DNA of 64,000 nt, from assembly GCF_029714325.1 (NCBI RefSeq), contig NZ_CP121666.1, positions 8,029,001 to 8,093,000 of the forward strand. The letters run 5' to 3'. The position numbers were made by a program, and so were the translations under genes. Below the pieces are notes generated by a model, which did no database searches, was not told where the DNA came from, and saw only the letters and a program-made list of their open reading frames with translations. Positions 18,535 through 28,282 of the stretch are shown in pieces. Origin of the DNA: Bradyrhizobium sp. CB1717 (GTDB taxonomy: Bacteria > Pseudomonadota > Alphaproteobacteria > Rhizobiales > Xanthobacteraceae). How positions within the stretch are numbered: position 1 is the stretch's first letter; each line of letters starts with the position of its first letter.

Positions 18535-18987
18535 ATGAGAACTTTCGAAATGTCCCCGTTCTGGCGTTCGAGTGTCGGATTCGACCGCCTGTTCGACTTC
18601 GTCAGCAACACTCCGGACGACAGCGACGATTATCCGCTGTACGACATCGCGCGTACCGGCGAGAACCAGTACCAGATCACGCTGGCGCTGGCAGGCTTCA
18701 GCCCGGAAGAGATCACCATCACCGCCGAGCAATCGACGCTGACCGTCGAGGGCCGCGAGCCCAACAAGGGTAATCGCGACTACCTGTACCAGGGAATCTC
18801 CCTGCAGCCGTTCAGGCGCGTTTTTAACCTGGCGGACTATGTCCAGGTCAAGGATGCGACTTTCGAAAACGGCATGCTGACGATCACTCTAGTTCGGGAA
18901 CTGCCGGAGGCGATGAAGGCGCGTCGCATCGCGATCGAAACCGCCAGCAACGACAACCAGGAAGTCGAACAGAAGCAGACAGCCTGA
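18535..18987 (+). CDS. hsp20: Small heat-shock protein Hsp20 (class A type)
   Basis: A 150-residue alpha-crystallin protein. The N-terminus FEMSPFWRSSVGFDRLFDFV, the crystallin core DDYPLYDIARTGENQYQITLALAGF, GREPNK and GISLQPFRRVFNLADYVQV, and the C-terminal RRIAIE (IxI-type) motif are those of HspA-type rhizobial sHSPs. It binds unfolding proteins as an ATP-independent holdase. ATG 18535 lies 8 bases after GGGAGG; the longer ORF upstream runs through the ROSE leader. It is followed by a second hsp20 of a different class after 100 bp. Confidence 0.93.
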   Translation: MRTFEMSPFWRSSVGFDRLFDFVSNTPDDSDDYPLYDIARTGENQYQITLALAGFSPEEITITAEQSTLTVEGREPNKGNRDYLYQGISLQPFRRVFNLADYVQVKDATFENGMLTITLVRELPEAMKARRIAIETASNDNQEVEQKQTA

Positions 18988-19087
18988 CGGAGGCCCGTTC
19001 GAGGCTGTCGAACCGCCTGTGCGCGGCTTGGCCGCGCGCGGCGGAGCTCTGTCCAGTGAACATGAAGAACAGAAAGGAGGATAACTA

Positions 19088-19573
19088 ATGGCACTACGCG
19101 ATCTCATTCCGCGGAATAACGGCTCTCGAGAGGTGAGCCTGCACCGCAATGAAGCCAATCCGTTCCTCGCCCTTCACCGCGAGATGAACCGACTGTTCGA
19201 CGACGCTTTCCGCTCGTTCGATGTCGCTCCGTTCAGCTCTCAGGCGATGGGGTGGCCGAACGTCGAAGTCAACGAGACCGGGAACGAAGTCAAAGTCATC
19301 GCTGAACTTCCCGGTCTCGAAGAGAAGGACGTCAACCTCGAACTGAGGGACGGCCTGTTGACCATCAGCGGGGAGAAGAGGAGCGAGACCGAAGACAAGG
19401 AGCGCCGCTTTAGCGAGCGCTACTATGGGCGCTTCGAGCGTTCCATCCCGGTCGACGATGTAGATCAGGACAAGGTCGAGGCGTCGTTCAAGAATGGCGT
19501 TCTCACCGTGACGCTGCCGAAGTTACCGACCGCGCAGCAGAAGGTGAAACAGATCGCCATCAACAGCAAGTAA
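19088..19573 (+). CDS. hsp20: Small heat-shock protein Hsp20 (class C type)
   Basis: A 161-residue alpha-crystallin protein of the other rhizobial class: NPFLALHREMNRLFDDAFRSF near the start, WPNVEVNETGNEVKVIAELPGL, GEKRSETED, RFSERYYGRFERSIPVDDVD, NGVLTVTLPK and the C-terminal IAINSK. AAAGGAGGATAACTA precedes the ATG. There is no ROSE hallmark in its short leader, so it may be read from the upstream hsp20 promoter or regulated differently. sHSPs of two classes in tandem may form separate oligomers. A hairpin terminator follows. Confidence 0.93.
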   Translation: MALRDLIPRNNGSREVSLHRNEANPFLALHREMNRLFDDAFRSFDVAPFSSQAMGWPNVEVNETGNEVKVIAELPGLEEKDVNLELRDGLLTISGEKRSETEDKERRFSERYYGRFERSIPVDDVDQDKVEASFKNGVLTVTLPKLPTAQQKVKQIAINSK

Positions 19574-19582
19574 CCGCGGCAC

Positions 19583-19613
19583 GGGCGGGAGCCCCTCGGG
19601 CTTTCGCCCCGCC
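19583..19613 (+). terminator. Hairpin after the second hsp20
   Basis: Nested GC-rich inverted repeat GGCGGGAGCCC / GGGCTTTCGCCCCGCC right after the stop codon. No T-tract follows, so it may be a terminator or an mRNA-stabilising hairpin. Confidence 0.4.
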
Positions 19614-19701
19614 GGTGGCACTGACAGGTCAAGCGACCTCGAGGCGACTAATCTGTGGAAACAGAGCGAATGGAAAGGAGCCAATGTAGGGAGTTACAAC
19701 C

Positions 19702-20064
19702 ATGAACACCGTCTGGAAAAAGGACATGATCACGGATGTGATCAACCTTGTAATAGGCCTGGGCTTGTTCGTGTCACCGTGGGCCTTCGGGTTCGCCGAT
19801 GAAAGTCCCACAAACTGGAATGCCTGGCTGAGCGGCGTCCTGATCGCTGGGCTGGCCGTAGTAGCGCTGGCGATCTTCGCCGAATGGCAGGAGTGGATGG
19901 CACTTGCCGCCGGCGCCTGGGTCGCCGTGTCGCCGTGGGTGCTGCTCTTCTCGGCCAAGGCAACGGTGACACCGCTCCACGTCATCGCCGGAATCCTGGT
20001 GGCGGCTGTTGCTGCCCTGCGCCTCTGGCAACTGCACCAGAGCCATCCGCGTGTGACGGCTTGA
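19702..20064 (+). CDS. SPW repeat membrane protein
   Basis: A 120-residue membrane protein with four hydrophobic helices and the two SPW motifs of this family (FVSPWAFGF near residue 25 and VAVSPWVLLF near residue 75). SPW proteins are small inner-membrane proteins of unknown function, often in stress or acid-resistance neighbourhoods; they recall the HdeD-type membrane proteins of heat-resistance islands. The ATG 19702 follows GGAGTTACAACC. A perfect hairpin terminator follows the gene. Confidence 0.85.
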   Translation: MNTVWKKDMITDVINLVIGLGLFVSPWAFGFADESPTNWNAWLSGVLIAGLAVVALAIFAEWQEWMALAAGAWVAVSPWVLLFSAKATVTPLHVIAGILVAAVAALRLWQLHQSHPRVTA

Positions 20065-20070
20065 TGCTCG

Positions 20071-20108
20071 GCGAAGGGAGGTTGCTGCCAGCCTCCCTTC
20101 GCATTTAT
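20071..20108 (+). terminator. Rho-independent terminator after the SPW gene
   Basis: Perfect 11-bp stem GCGAAGGGAGG (20071-20081) with CCTCCCTTCGC (20092-20102), 10-base loop, then ATTTATCT. Confidence 0.75.
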
Positions 20109-20159
20109 CTGCGCGACTGCGCCATTTGCGGGCCAAGCTTGTTGTCCGCGAGATCAACG

Positions 20160-20459
20160 ATGATGGGTGCTGCAATGAAAGCGAACACGCCAAGGGCTTC
20201 TCAGTCGGCCGTTGCGCCAAGCAGAGAAGAAGCCGTGCCGCTGACTGCGTGCATGTACACGCTTGATAAGAAGCGTCGCCGAGTCCTTGCGGGCCTTACC
20301 CCCGAGGAGACGACCGAATTCGAACTGTTGGATGCTGAGTTTCCGCTCGATGACAAGCCGGCTTGGCGGCCTTCCGATCTACCGCTCTCTCCAAAAGAGC
20401 AGCGGTGGCTGGAGCTATTCCGAAGAATGGAGGCCGCGCGGAAGCAGACCGCTGCCTGA
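20160..20459 (+). CDS. Small hypothetical protein
   Basis: A 99-residue soluble protein. The C-terminal two thirds have good protein character (YTLDKKRRRVLAGLTPEE, WRPSDLPLSPKEQRWLELF), highly charged and helical. Possible starts are ATG 20160, 20163 and 20175; no strong ribosome binding site distinguishes them. No signal peptide or membrane helix. I do not recognise the family. Confidence 0.5.
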   Translation: MMGAAMKANTPRASQSAVAPSREEAVPLTACMYTLDKKRRRVLAGLTPEETTEFELLDAEFPLDDKPAWRPSDLPLSPKEQRWLELFRRMEAARKQTAA

Positions 20460-20840
20460 AGTCGATTGAGCGGGGTGAGTATGGAGGGTTGGCCGAAAGA
20501 CGCGTCCTTCGCAGGAATGGGATCTTGGGCAAGGAGCCTGCTCGCCGGCATGCGCGAGAAATGCCGCTCACCCGGCACAGTGAACGACGGTGTGCAGCGG
20601 CAACCAGGTCGGCAGATTCTCGCGCGAAAGGCGCCGCCCGGGGCCTCAGGCGACAACGGCCGGGTGGATGATTTTTCTCTTCCGGAAGGATTGAGAAGAC
20701 CGCGCAAAGGACCGCTCAACAGACATACCGGCCGCAGGCCCAATCGGCGATCCGAACTTCTCCGTTGAGCGCCGGAACAAGGCGCTCGCCGGCTTCCCCA
20801 AGGCAAGTCCGCCGGGGGGCAATTTCGGGGTAAGCCCGTC
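20460..20840. other. Intergenic, no gene seen
   Basis: A 101-residue ORF crosses this stretch, but its composition looks like non-coding GC-rich DNA. The marC promoter should lie near its right end. Confidence 0.4.
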
Positions 20841-21478
20841 ATGCTCACTGATTTCACCATCACCGCCTTTGCAACCCTGTTTGTGGCGATCGGACCCCTC
20901 GATACCGCGATCGTGTTCGGCGGCCTGACGGCGGGTGTTCACCGGCCCGAGCGGTTTCGTCTGGCTTGGCAGGCCGTCCTGATCGCCGGAATTGTCCTGC
21001 TCGGATTTGCACTGTTCGGCAACCGGGTGCTGGCCGCGCTGCGGGTCTCTCTGGATGCATTTCGAGTTGCGGGCGGCATCCTGCTGTTGTTGCAGGCCAT
21101 CCAGATGATCTTCGCCCATCCCTCGGGCCTGTCCTCGCTCACCGCGCTCGAGCGGCGTGAGGCAATGGCGCCCGGCGACATCGCGATTTTCCCCCTGGCA
21201 TTTCCGGTGATCGCCGGACCGGCCGGCCTCACGCGGTTGTTCTGCTGATGGGGCAGGCCGCCGGTGATCCCCTCGGCGCGATGATTGTGCTGGCAGCTAT
21301 GCTGCTTTGCCTTCTACTAACCTATCTCGGTATGATTTTCACGGACGTCTTGCACCGGGTGTTGAGGGCCACCGGCGCCAACGTGTTGGCGAGGCTCGCC
21401 GGCATTGTGCTGGCGACCCTCGCGGTCCAATTCATTTTTGACGGTATTCGAGGTGCTCGGCTCCTCGCAGCCGAGTGA
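20841..21478 (+). pseudogene. MarC family membrane protein gene with a frameshift
   Basis: Frame A from ATG 20841 gives TM1-4 (IGPLDTAIVFGGLTAG, then FPLAFPVIAGPAGLT) and hits TGA at 21248. Frame B continues at once with LLMGQAAGDPLGAMI and the last two helices to 21478. Restoring one base near 21232 (CTCACG-CGGTTG) joins them into one ~212-residue MarC protein. MarC/UPF0056 proteins are six-helix inner-membrane proteins of unknown function. The shift is either real inactivation or a sequencing indel; everything else in the gene is well preserved. Confidence 0.7.
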
Positions 21479-21748
21479 AACCTGATGCCCCCCTCGCGCT
21501 TGAGCTTCGGAGAGATCAGCGATTGCGCGCCGCGGCACGCCGAACTGCTGCTCGATGCGCGAGAGCAGCGCGGCGTGACGCTGCAGCAGCGCACGGCCGC
21601 CATCGCCGACGGAGGAGGCGCCCACGGCTTCGTCCGGTCTTCGTTGAAACCAACGCGTGCCTAAGTTGTTTGTTGAGTGCCGCGCTAACCGCCCATTGGC
21701 CGGGCGTTGGGGGAAGCTGCTCCCGGAGCTTTTGCATCGAGTTTCTGC

Positions 21749-23590
21749 ATGACCAACAAAATTCGCTTCAATGTCGGATATGCTATCGCCGCCATCTTCG
21801 CGGTCTTTTTCATCCAATATTTCATCGCAACGGCCACACAAGTTGCCGTCATTCCCTACAGCGAATACCTGCAATTGCTGCATCAGGGGAAAGTCGATGC
21901 CGTCGGTATTTCCGATCGCACCCTCCAGGGCACGCTCAAGGAGCCGCTGCCGGGCGGTCAAAAGAGATTTGTGACTACGCGTGTCGACCAGGACGTGGCG
22001 CAGGAACTCGAGAAGTATAGCGTCCGGTTCACCGGTCAAATCGAGAGCACCTTCCTGCGCGACCTCCTCTCCTGGGTGATGCCCGTACTGCTATTCGTCG
22101 CGCTGTGGTGGTACATCGGCCGTCGCATGGCTGAAGGAGGCGGCCTCGGCGGCGGGCTGATGGCGATCGGCAAGAGCAAGGCCAAGATCTATGTCGAGTC
22201 CAACACCGGCGTGACGTTTGCCGATGTCGCGGGCGTCGATGAAGCCAAGGATGAACTTCGCGAGGTAGTCGATTTCCTAAAGAATCCCGCCGACTACGGT
22301 CGGCTTGGTGGGCGCATGCCGAAAGGTGTGCTGCTTGTAGGTCCGCCTGGCACAGGCAAGACCTTGCTGGCAAAGGCAGTCGCAGGCGAAGCCCAGGTCC
22401 CGTTCTTCTCGATCTCGGGCTCAGAATTCGTCGAGATGTTTGTTGGTGTCGGCGCGGCACGGGTCCGTGATCTGTTCCAGCAAGCACACGAAAAGGCACC
22501 GGCAATCATCTTTATCGACGAGCTCGACGCGCTCGGCCGAGCGCGCGGCATCAGCCCGTTTGCTGGAGGGCACGACGAGAAGGAGCAGACGCTCAACCAA
22601 CTTCTTGTCGAGCTCGACGGCTTCGACTCTCGGTCGGGTCTGGTCATTCTTGCGGCAACCAATCGGCCTGAAATCCTTGACCCCGCGCTGTTACGGGCCG
22701 GCCGCTTCGATCGTCAGGTCTTGGTCGATCGTCCCGACAAGAAGGGGCGTATCGCGATACTCAAGGTCCATATGAAAAAGGCGCGGCTCGCCGCCGATGT
22801 CGATCCGGAGTGGGTTGCAGCTTTGACGCCGGGATTTACCGGCGCCGACCTAGCTAACCTTGTCAACGAAGCCGCGCTCTTGGCAACGCGCCGCGACGCC
22901 GAGGCGGTAAGCATGAGCGACTTCAGTAACGCAGTGGAGCGCATGGTCGCCGGCCTGGAAAAACGTAACCGGCTGCTCAATCCCAAGGAACGCGAGATTG
23001 TCGCATTTCATGAGATGGGCCACGCGCTGGTCGCACTTTCCTTGCCCGGTGTTGATCCCGTGCACAAGGTCTCGATTATACCCCGTGGGGTCGGCGCACT
23101 CGGCTACACCATCCAGCGGCCGATCGAGGACCGATTCTTGATGACCAAGGAGGAGCTGGAAAACAAAATGGCCGTGCTGCTCGGCGGCCGTGCGGCTGAG
23201 CTGATAGTCTTTGGTCATCTATCGACGGGAGCGGCCGACGATCTGCGCCGGGTGACCGACATCGCACGGAGCATGGTGACACGCTATGGCATGTCTGAGA
23301 AACTCGGCAGCGTTGCCTATGACCGCGAGCCCGGTAATTTTCTCGCAGGTCCTGACCAGCCTTATCGAGTTCACGAGCGCGGCTACGCGGAGGAGACCGC
23401 CGCAGCCGTCGACCGTGAGGTAAAGGATATTGTAGATCAGGTCTTCCAGCGCACCCAAGGAATACTGAACACGCGACGTGCGATCCTGGACCGCGCGGCA
23501 AAAAAGCTCCTCGAGAAGGAGACGCTGGAGCAGAGTGAGATTGACCTGCTGATCCGGGAGATGCCGAAGGAAGGCCTCCGGGTGGTTTAA
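21749..23590 (+). CDS. ftsH: ATP-dependent zinc metalloprotease FtsH
   Basis: A 613-residue membrane AAA+ protease. TM1 is at residues ~10-28, a periplasmic domain follows, TM2 is at ~107-123, then Walker A GPPGTGKT at 198-205, Walker [15 protein letters not shown] arginines in [19 protein letters not shown], and zinc motif HEMGH. It extracts and degrades membrane and soluble proteins. The Met in HEMGH (usual: HEAGH) and the short C-terminus suggest an accessory copy rather than the housekeeping FtsH. ATG 21749 was chosen because it begins just before TM1; the frame opens at 21707. It belongs to the rpoH/hsp20 proteostasis island. Confidence 0.95.
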   Translation: MTNKIRFNVGYAIAAIFAVFFIQYFIATATQVAVIPYSEYLQLLHQGKVDAVGISDRTLQGTLKEPLPGGQKRFVTTRVDQDVAQELEKYSVRFTGQIESTFLRDLLSWVMPVLLFVALWWYIGRRMAEGGGLGGGLMAIGKSKAKIYVESNTGVTFADVAGVDEAKDELREVVDFLKNPADYGRLGGRMPKGVLLVGPPGTGKTLLAKAVAGEAQVPFFSISGSEFVEMFVGVGAARVRDLFQQAHEKAPAIIFIDELDALGRARGISPFAGGHDEKEQTLNQLLVELDGFDSRSGLVILAATNRPEILDPALLRAGRFDRQVLVDRPDKKGRIAILKVHMKKARLAADVDPEWVAALTPGFTGADLANLVNEAALLATRRDAEAVSMSDFSNAVERMVAGLEKRNRLLNPKEREIVAFHEMGHALVALSLPGVDPVHKVSIIPRGVGALGYTIQRPIEDRFLMTKEELENKMAVLLGGRAAELIVFGHLSTGAADDLRRVTDIARSMVTRYGMSEKLGSVAYDREPGNFLAGPDQPYRVHERGYAEETAAAVDREVKDIVDQVFQRTQGILNTRRAILDRAAKKLLEKETLEQSEIDLLIREMPKEGLRVV

Positions 23591-23962
23591 CGTCACTCTA
23601 ATTTGTGCTTTTCGCCGCCGTGCTGTGCTTGCAATGTGCCTCGCCTCGCCCTGACTCTCGACTCTCTTGCCATCACCAAGGGCGTGCTGGGGCCCAGCAC
23701 CAAGCTTTGCGCTTATCGGATCCCCATGCTGCCGGTCGGCAGCCCGTATCAACGGTCTTGCCATTGAGAAGGTCGGAGCAAGCGAAGACCTTCTGGATAC
23801 TGGTCGTCGGTCCGCCATCGTCGCCAAGATCTCTGGTCAACGAGTCACTTGAACTCGCCCCGGAGGGTTCTAATTCAATGTATAGCCGAACCGCGGTTCG
23901 GCTCATTGGAGCATGACCAGGAGGCAAGCGCGCAGAGCGCTTAAGAAGTTGAGGAAAGGGAC
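23591..23962. other. Intergenic, no gene seen
   Basis: About 370 bp between ftsH and a small exported protein; only short unconvincing ORFs. It should hold the promoter of the next gene. Confidence 0.4.
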
Positions 23963-24235
23963 ATGAGAAAGCTTGCTCTTGCAGTGGTCGCGGCGGCAAC
24001 GCTCCTCATCGGATCGGTTGCGCCGGCCTCGGCCCATTGGCGTCACCATGGCTGGGGCGGTCCGGGTATCGGCCCCGGGCTTGCTCTCGGATTGTTCGCT
24101 GGAACACTAGCGGCCGCCACCGCACCCCCGGTCTATTATGGACCGGTCTACGGCCCGCCACCCTACTACTACGGCCGCCCGTATCGGGTAGACCGCTACT
24201 ATCCGCCGGTCTATCCCTACTGGTACGGCTGGTGA
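23963..24235 (+). CDS. Small exported Tyr/Pro-rich protein
   Basis: A 90-residue protein with a clear signal peptide (MRKLALAVVAAATLLIGS, cleavage near ASAHW), then a hydrophobic Gly/Ala part and a C-terminal half made almost only of Y, P, G, V and R, ending in YPYWYGW. Such proteins are common in Bradyrhizobium and are presumed to be envelope-associated. Function unknown. AGGAAAGGGAC precedes the ATG; a strong hairpin terminator follows the stop. Confidence 0.75.
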   Translation: MRKLALAVVAAATLLIGSVAPASAHWRHHGWGGPGIGPGLALGLFAGTLAAATAPPVYYGPVYGPPPYYYGRPYRVDRYYPPVYPYWYGW

Positions 24236-24240
24236 CGAAG

Positions 24241-24269
24241 AGAAGGCCCGGTTCCTGCCGGGCCTTCTA
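24241..24269 (+). terminator. Terminator after the small exported protein
   Basis: Perfect 11-bp stem AGAAGGCCCGG / CCGGGCCTTCT with a 6-base loop, five bases after the stop region. Confidence 0.65.
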
Positions 24270-24666
24270 TCAAAGTCCCGCGTGCGCGAGCTCAACCGAG
24301 CGGGCGTGCCCTACCATGTCGTGGATGGCCTGCATGAGTAGCCAGGGGCGCTACTGAATCGTGCAAAGCTGCCGTGCACATCGATTGCACCAGCGGCTAT
24401 TCCGTGCGTGCCCACAGCGCCTCTTCGGTCGCTATGGACCGCCACCGAAAGCGGCTGAGGGAATCCTGCTGGCCGTCATTGGGCAATTGAACATTCATGT
24501 TTTCGTTGCTCAACATCATGCGGCCATTGTGAGGGAAATAGACATGCTCCACCTCGCTCCCCGCTTCACAGACGGACGGCGCAGCCGGCCGGCCTCGTCA
24601 CTGTGGCATCTCGGACACCTTCGAGCCCGCGTGGCTGATTTCGCTGGGGTGCCGGGCGGGTTAACG
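24270..24666. other. No intact gene; sequence before the Ku remnant
   Basis: The frame of the Ku fragment is open from 24361, but residues before 24667 do not resemble the Ku core. I see no repeat or RNA here. Confidence 0.4.
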
Positions 24667-25074
24667 ATGAAGTCCTGGGCCGAACGAGCGGGAGGAAATC
24701 CAGGCATTGCGAAGCTGACAAAAGACATGCTGGATCTGGCCAAGCACATCGTGAACCAGAAGGCGGGTCGGTTCGAGCCGGAGAAGTTCGAGGATCACTA
24801 TGAGACCGCGCTGATCGAGCTCATCAACCAGAAGCGCGCCGGCAAGCCCATCACGCCGAAATCCAAGCCGGCTACGGGCAACGTCGTCGATCTGATGGAG
24901 GCGCTGCGGCGGAGCGTCGGCGGCGCCGCGGCCCAGGCTCCGAAGAAGTCGGCCAAAAAGCCGCGTAAGGCGGCGGCCGGTCAGAAGGAAATGCTGATGC
25001 CGATCGCCGGCAAGAAGCCTAAGGAGGCGGCGGCGAAGAAGCCGGCAGCCAGGCCGCAGCGGAAGTCGGCGTAG
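24667..25074 (+). pseudogene. Ku protein, C-terminal fragment
   Basis: The 135 residues from ATG 24667 contain KDMLDLAKHIVNQKAGRFEP and EDHYETALIELINQKRAGKP, the conserved C-terminal part of bacterial Ku, then NVVDLMEALRRSV and a lysine/alanine-rich tail. The ~220-residue ring-forming core that encircles DNA ends is missing. Ku recruits LigD in non-homologous end joining; this remnant cannot form the ring. Together with the truncated ligase at 7.6-8.3 kb it shows decay of an NHEJ gene set in this window. The basic tail could still bind DNA if expressed. Confidence 0.72.
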
Positions 25075-25084
25075 AACTCTCTTG

Positions 25085-25104
25085 GCGCGGCCCTTGGTCC
25101 GCGC
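25085..25104 (+). terminator. Possible terminator after the Ku fragment
   Basis: Stem GCGCGG / CCGCGC with an 8-base loop, short TT tail. Weak. Confidence 0.3.
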
Positions 25105-25293
25105 TTACGCACAGGAGCGGATATCAACTAACGATCCCCGCCGAAATCGTCGAAAATGGCCCTAAGCCGAACGATCAGACTCGGTCCCCTCGATTTCGAT
25201 TTGGCAATGAACCAACGCATTGCAGGATCAATCTTCATCAAGAAAGCCTCCCATATTGCGCATCGAATCCGGCAGCAACGGAGGAGAACCCAA

Positions 25294-25980
25294 ATGACAT
25301 CATTCGTCCTTATCCCCGGGGCGGGCGGCGTAGCTTGGTATTGGCACCGCGCCGTGCCGCTCATTCGCGCGGCGGGGCATGAACCCATCGCGGTCGATCT
25401 ACCAGGCGATGACAGGCGCGCCGGTCTCGCAATATATGCGGACATCGTCATCCGTGCGATCGCGGAACGAAGCGACCTTGTTCTGGTCGCTCAGTCGCTG
25501 GCGGGCTTCACCGCGCCCCTTGTTTGCGCCCGCGTCCCGGTGCGGATGGTCGTGTTCGTCAACGCGATGATTCCAAAGCCGGGCGAGACCGCTGGCGCGT
25601 GGTGGGACGCAACTGGAGCGGTCGAGGCGAGGGAGCAAGCTGCGGCGCTGCGCGGCTATGCGACGGAATTCGACGTAGCAACGTACTTTCTGCACGACGT
25701 GCCGCAGGACGTGCTTCGCACCGGCCCAGAGCAACCACGCCAGGAAGCCGAGACCATCTTCCGCGAACCCTGTCGCTTCGAGCGCTGGCCCGACGTCCCC
25801 ATTCATGTTCTTGCCGGACGAGACGACCGCTTTTTCCCGATCGAGTTTCAACGGCGTGTCGCGCGTGAAAGGCTCGGAAAGGAGGTGGAGGAAATTCCTG
25901 GTGGTCATCTCGTCGCATTATCGAATGCGGAAGGGCTGACCGAGCGCCTCCTTGCGTATGAGAAGGGGCTGACACGCTAG
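25294..25980 (+). CDS. Alpha/beta hydrolase
   Basis: A 228-residue alpha/beta-hydrolase: oxyanion region LIPGAGGVAWYWHR near the start, nucleophile elbow VAQSLAGF (Ser in the SxxG context, with Ala where GHSxG has Gly), acid residue in AGRDDRFFP, and histidine in IPGGHLVALS. The profile fits the small esterase group that begins with TSFVLIPGA. The substrate is unknown. GGAGGAGAACCCAA precedes ATG 25294; the longer frame upstream is not needed. Confidence 0.85.
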   Translation: MTSFVLIPGAGGVAWYWHRAVPLIRAAGHEPIAVDLPGDDRRAGLAIYADIVIRAIAERSDLVLVAQSLAGFTAPLVCARVPVRMVVFVNAMIPKPGETAGAWWDATGAVEAREQAAALRGYATEFDVATYFLHDVPQDVLRTGPEQPRQEAETIFREPCRFERWPDVPIHVLAGRDDRFFPIEFQRRVARERLGKEVEEIPGGHLVALSNAEGLTERLLAYEKGLTR

Positions 25981-26111
25981 TCCCTTTTCCTTGTCGTTCA
26001 GCACAAAGCCAAAATTGTCTGCTGGCCAAGGCGGCGGGGCGGACAGCCCGCATGCTTCTCTGCGACGCAGACGGCAGGCTACGCCCGGCACTGCAGTTTT
26101 GCGCTGTAACA

Positions 26112-26996
26112 CTACTCCCCTAGCGCAGCGTGTGAGCCGCGCGACTTGGCGACAAGCGCGCCGACATAGTCTTCGAGCGTGGTCTTTCCGCGTTCGAAGG
26201 GCTCCGACATGGCAAAGCCGCTATCGACGCTGACCGCGGTCATTCGCGCATAGGACTCGGCCGCTGCGGCAGAGAAGCCCAGCTTCCTGTAAACCGCGAT
26301 CCATTGATCGCGCGGTATGACCTCGACTTTTACCGGACTGCCGAGCGCGGCCGCGAAGGCGTCCGCGACATCCTGCGGCGAATACCGGTCGGGTCCTTCG
26401 ACGTAATGCACATCCTGATCGCCGGGCGGCTCCAGCAGATGGCGCGCGGCCGCTTTGCCGAGATCGGCAGGCGCGACCATCGGGATCTTCATGTCTCCCG
26501 GCAGCATGGTCGGCAACACGCCGTCCTTCGCCGCATCGAGCAGCCCGTCCCAATTGCTCATGTAGTAGGCGCCTCGCTGGATGGTCGCTGGTATCGGTTG
26601 TGCGGCAAGCGCCTGCTCGAAATCGTAGAGGACATTGAGATCGCCGCAGCGCTCGCCCGGCTGGGCGCCATAGGTGGATGCGGCCACGACCTTCTCGAGC
26701 CCGGATCCTTCGAGCGCCGCGACGATGCTCCGAACATTAGCATGTTCCTCACGATCGGTGTCGCTCGAGACATTGGCGTTCGGGTTGAGCAGGAAAGCGC
26801 GCGTGCCAGTTCTGAACACCTCACGTAAGTCATCGCGGTCGCGTACGTCCACGACCGCAGTGTGTGCGCCGCGTTCGCGCCAACCGGCAGCGCTGTCGCT
26901 GGTGTGAAGCACTGCCGTGACCGGCCGACCCGCATTCAGCAACGTCGACGCCACGTCCGATCCGACACGACCATTTGCACCGATTACGATGAACAC
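26112..26996 (-). CDS. NAD(P)H-binding NmrA-like protein
   Basis: A 294-residue atypical short-chain dehydrogenase: the dinucleotide motif IGANGRVGSDVA is at the start, then a typical NmrA/HSCARG layout (VVDVRDRDDL, LLNPNAN, VVAASTYGA). The catalytic YxxxK of classical SDRs is not evident, so it may sense NAD(P) or reduce quinones (QOR2-like). GTG 26996 with GGAGC upstream is preferred to the upstream frame start at 27092, because the Rossmann strand should be near the N-terminus. It converges on the hydrolase gene. Confidence 0.75.
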   Translation of the reverse strand: MFIVIGANGRVGSDVASTLLNAGRPVTAVLHTSDSAAGWRERGAHTAVVDVRDRDDLREVFRTGTRAFLLNPNANVSSDTDREEHANVRSIVAALEGSGLEKVVAASTYGAQPGERCGDLNVLYDFEQALAAQPIPATIQRGAYYMSNWDGLLDAAKDGVLPTMLPGDMKIPMVAPADLGKAAARHLLEPPGDQDVHYVEGPDRYSPQDVADAFAAALGSPVKVEVIPRDQWIAVYRKLGFSAAAAESYARMTAVSVDSGFAMSEPFERGKTTLEDYVGALVAKSRGSHAALGE

Positions 26997-27172
26997 CGCT
27001 CCACTCCATAAGGCTGAGTCGGATAAATATTCCGCTTCGCGCAAGGTTCCGTAGTCGAGGCCAATCCGGATAATGGAACGAGCGCGAACCACAGTCGCGT
27101 TGCCTCATTCCGCTTGCCAGGGCGACGCACGGGCTGGCACAGTAGACGGCGACAGGCGCGGTTTTTGACCCC

Positions 27173-28124
27173 ATGAACAGGCTCTATCCGCTGGTTCTGG
27201 AGCACCGGCTTCCGAGCCCGGTCCGGTACGGTATCTCCGCATGCGTCATGGTAGTCTGCGCCGTGCCTGCAGATGGCGCTCCAGATGCAGACCGGGATGC
27301 CCGGCCATTTCCTGCTGCTCCCCGGCGTCTTTCTGTCCGGTCTGATCTTCGATCGCGGCTCCGGAATCTTCGCCGCGATCATCGCGGTCGGCGTCGGCCT
27401 ATATCTTAGCTACGCAAACAGCTTCGGCATCGATTTCCTCGCGACGAACGCGCTCTTCGCGATCACTGCGGCCGGCACGGCGACCGTCGCCGAACTTATG
27501 CGCGCCGAGCTCCGGCGGGTCGCGCTCGCGGACAAGACCAAGACCGTGCTGCTGCAGGAGATGGCGCACCGGACGAAGAACAATCTTGCGATCCTCGGCG
27601 GAATGATCCGGCTGGAGGCCAGGCACGGCGGGCCCGAGGTCGCGGCCGCGCTGGAGACCACCGCACGACGGCTACAGGTGATGGCCGAGGTCTACGACCA
27701 TCTCTCGATCAAGGAGGACTCGCGGTCGGTCAATATGCGCTACTTTCTGAGCGAGGTGGTGGAGAAGGTCTTCCAGGCCTTGGCTCCGTCGGGGCCGGTT
27801 GCCTTCCAGATGCATTGCGACGACCTCTCCCTGCCGAACAGCCATGCGCTCGCGATTGGCATGATCACGAACGAACTTGTCACGAACTCCCTGAAGTATG
27901 CGTTTCCCGGCGAGAGGCCGGGTCACATCGTCGTCTCGTTCTCGAGCGGGAACGGCATCGAACTTTCGGTCGCCGACAACGGCGTCGGTCTTTCGGACGC
28001 AGCCGATCCGGGCGGGGTGGGCTCGCGGATCGTCCAGCTCCTCGCCCAGCAACTGGAGGGGGAAATCGCCTACGAACGACTCCGGCCGGGGCTACGCGTC
28101 CGGGTGCGGGTGCGTCCGCCTTAG
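27173..28124 (+). pseudogene. Membrane sensor histidine kinase (HisKA_2 type) with a frameshift
   Basis: Frame A from ATG 27173 gives LVLEHRLPSPVRYGISACVM, the start of a DUF4118-like membrane domain. Frame B from about 27267 continues LQMALQMQTGMPGHFLLLPG and runs to 28124. Removing one C at ~27266 (GTGCCTGCAG) joins them into a ~316-residue protein: four TM helices, then phospho-acceptor helix LLQEMAHRTKNNLAIL (His) and an ATPase domain with MITNELVTNSLKYAFP and DNGVG. It would phosphorylate a receiver such as those at 1.9-2.6 kb, but no link is shown. Translation from ATG 27273 alone would lose the first membrane helix. Confidence 0.65.
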
Positions 28125-28282
28125 CCGGGCTGCTCCGTCTCCGACGCTCGGAGGCGCTCCAGCGCAGATTTCAGGGAAGGCGGAAGATCGCTCTCGACCC
28201 GAAGCAGCGGGCGCAGCCGCTCGCCAATCTCCTCCGCGATCGCGCGGCTCTGGTGGGCGTCGATGGAGATCGGGCTCCGCAT
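28121..28282 (-). CDS. Small helical hypothetical protein
   Basis: A 53-residue protein (RSPISIDAHQSRAIAEEIGE, then LRPLLRVESDLPPSLKSALERL). The pattern of a helix, a LPP turn and a second helix is often seen in rhizobial short proteins near HWE or HisKA_2 kinases. GAGGA lies 9 bases before ATG 28282. Its end overlaps the convergent kinase gene by 4 bp. A longer frame to 28393 exists but lacks a good start. Confidence 0.55.
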   Translation of the reverse strand: MRSPISIDAHQSRAIAEEIGERLRPLLRVESDLPPSLKSALERLRASETEQPG

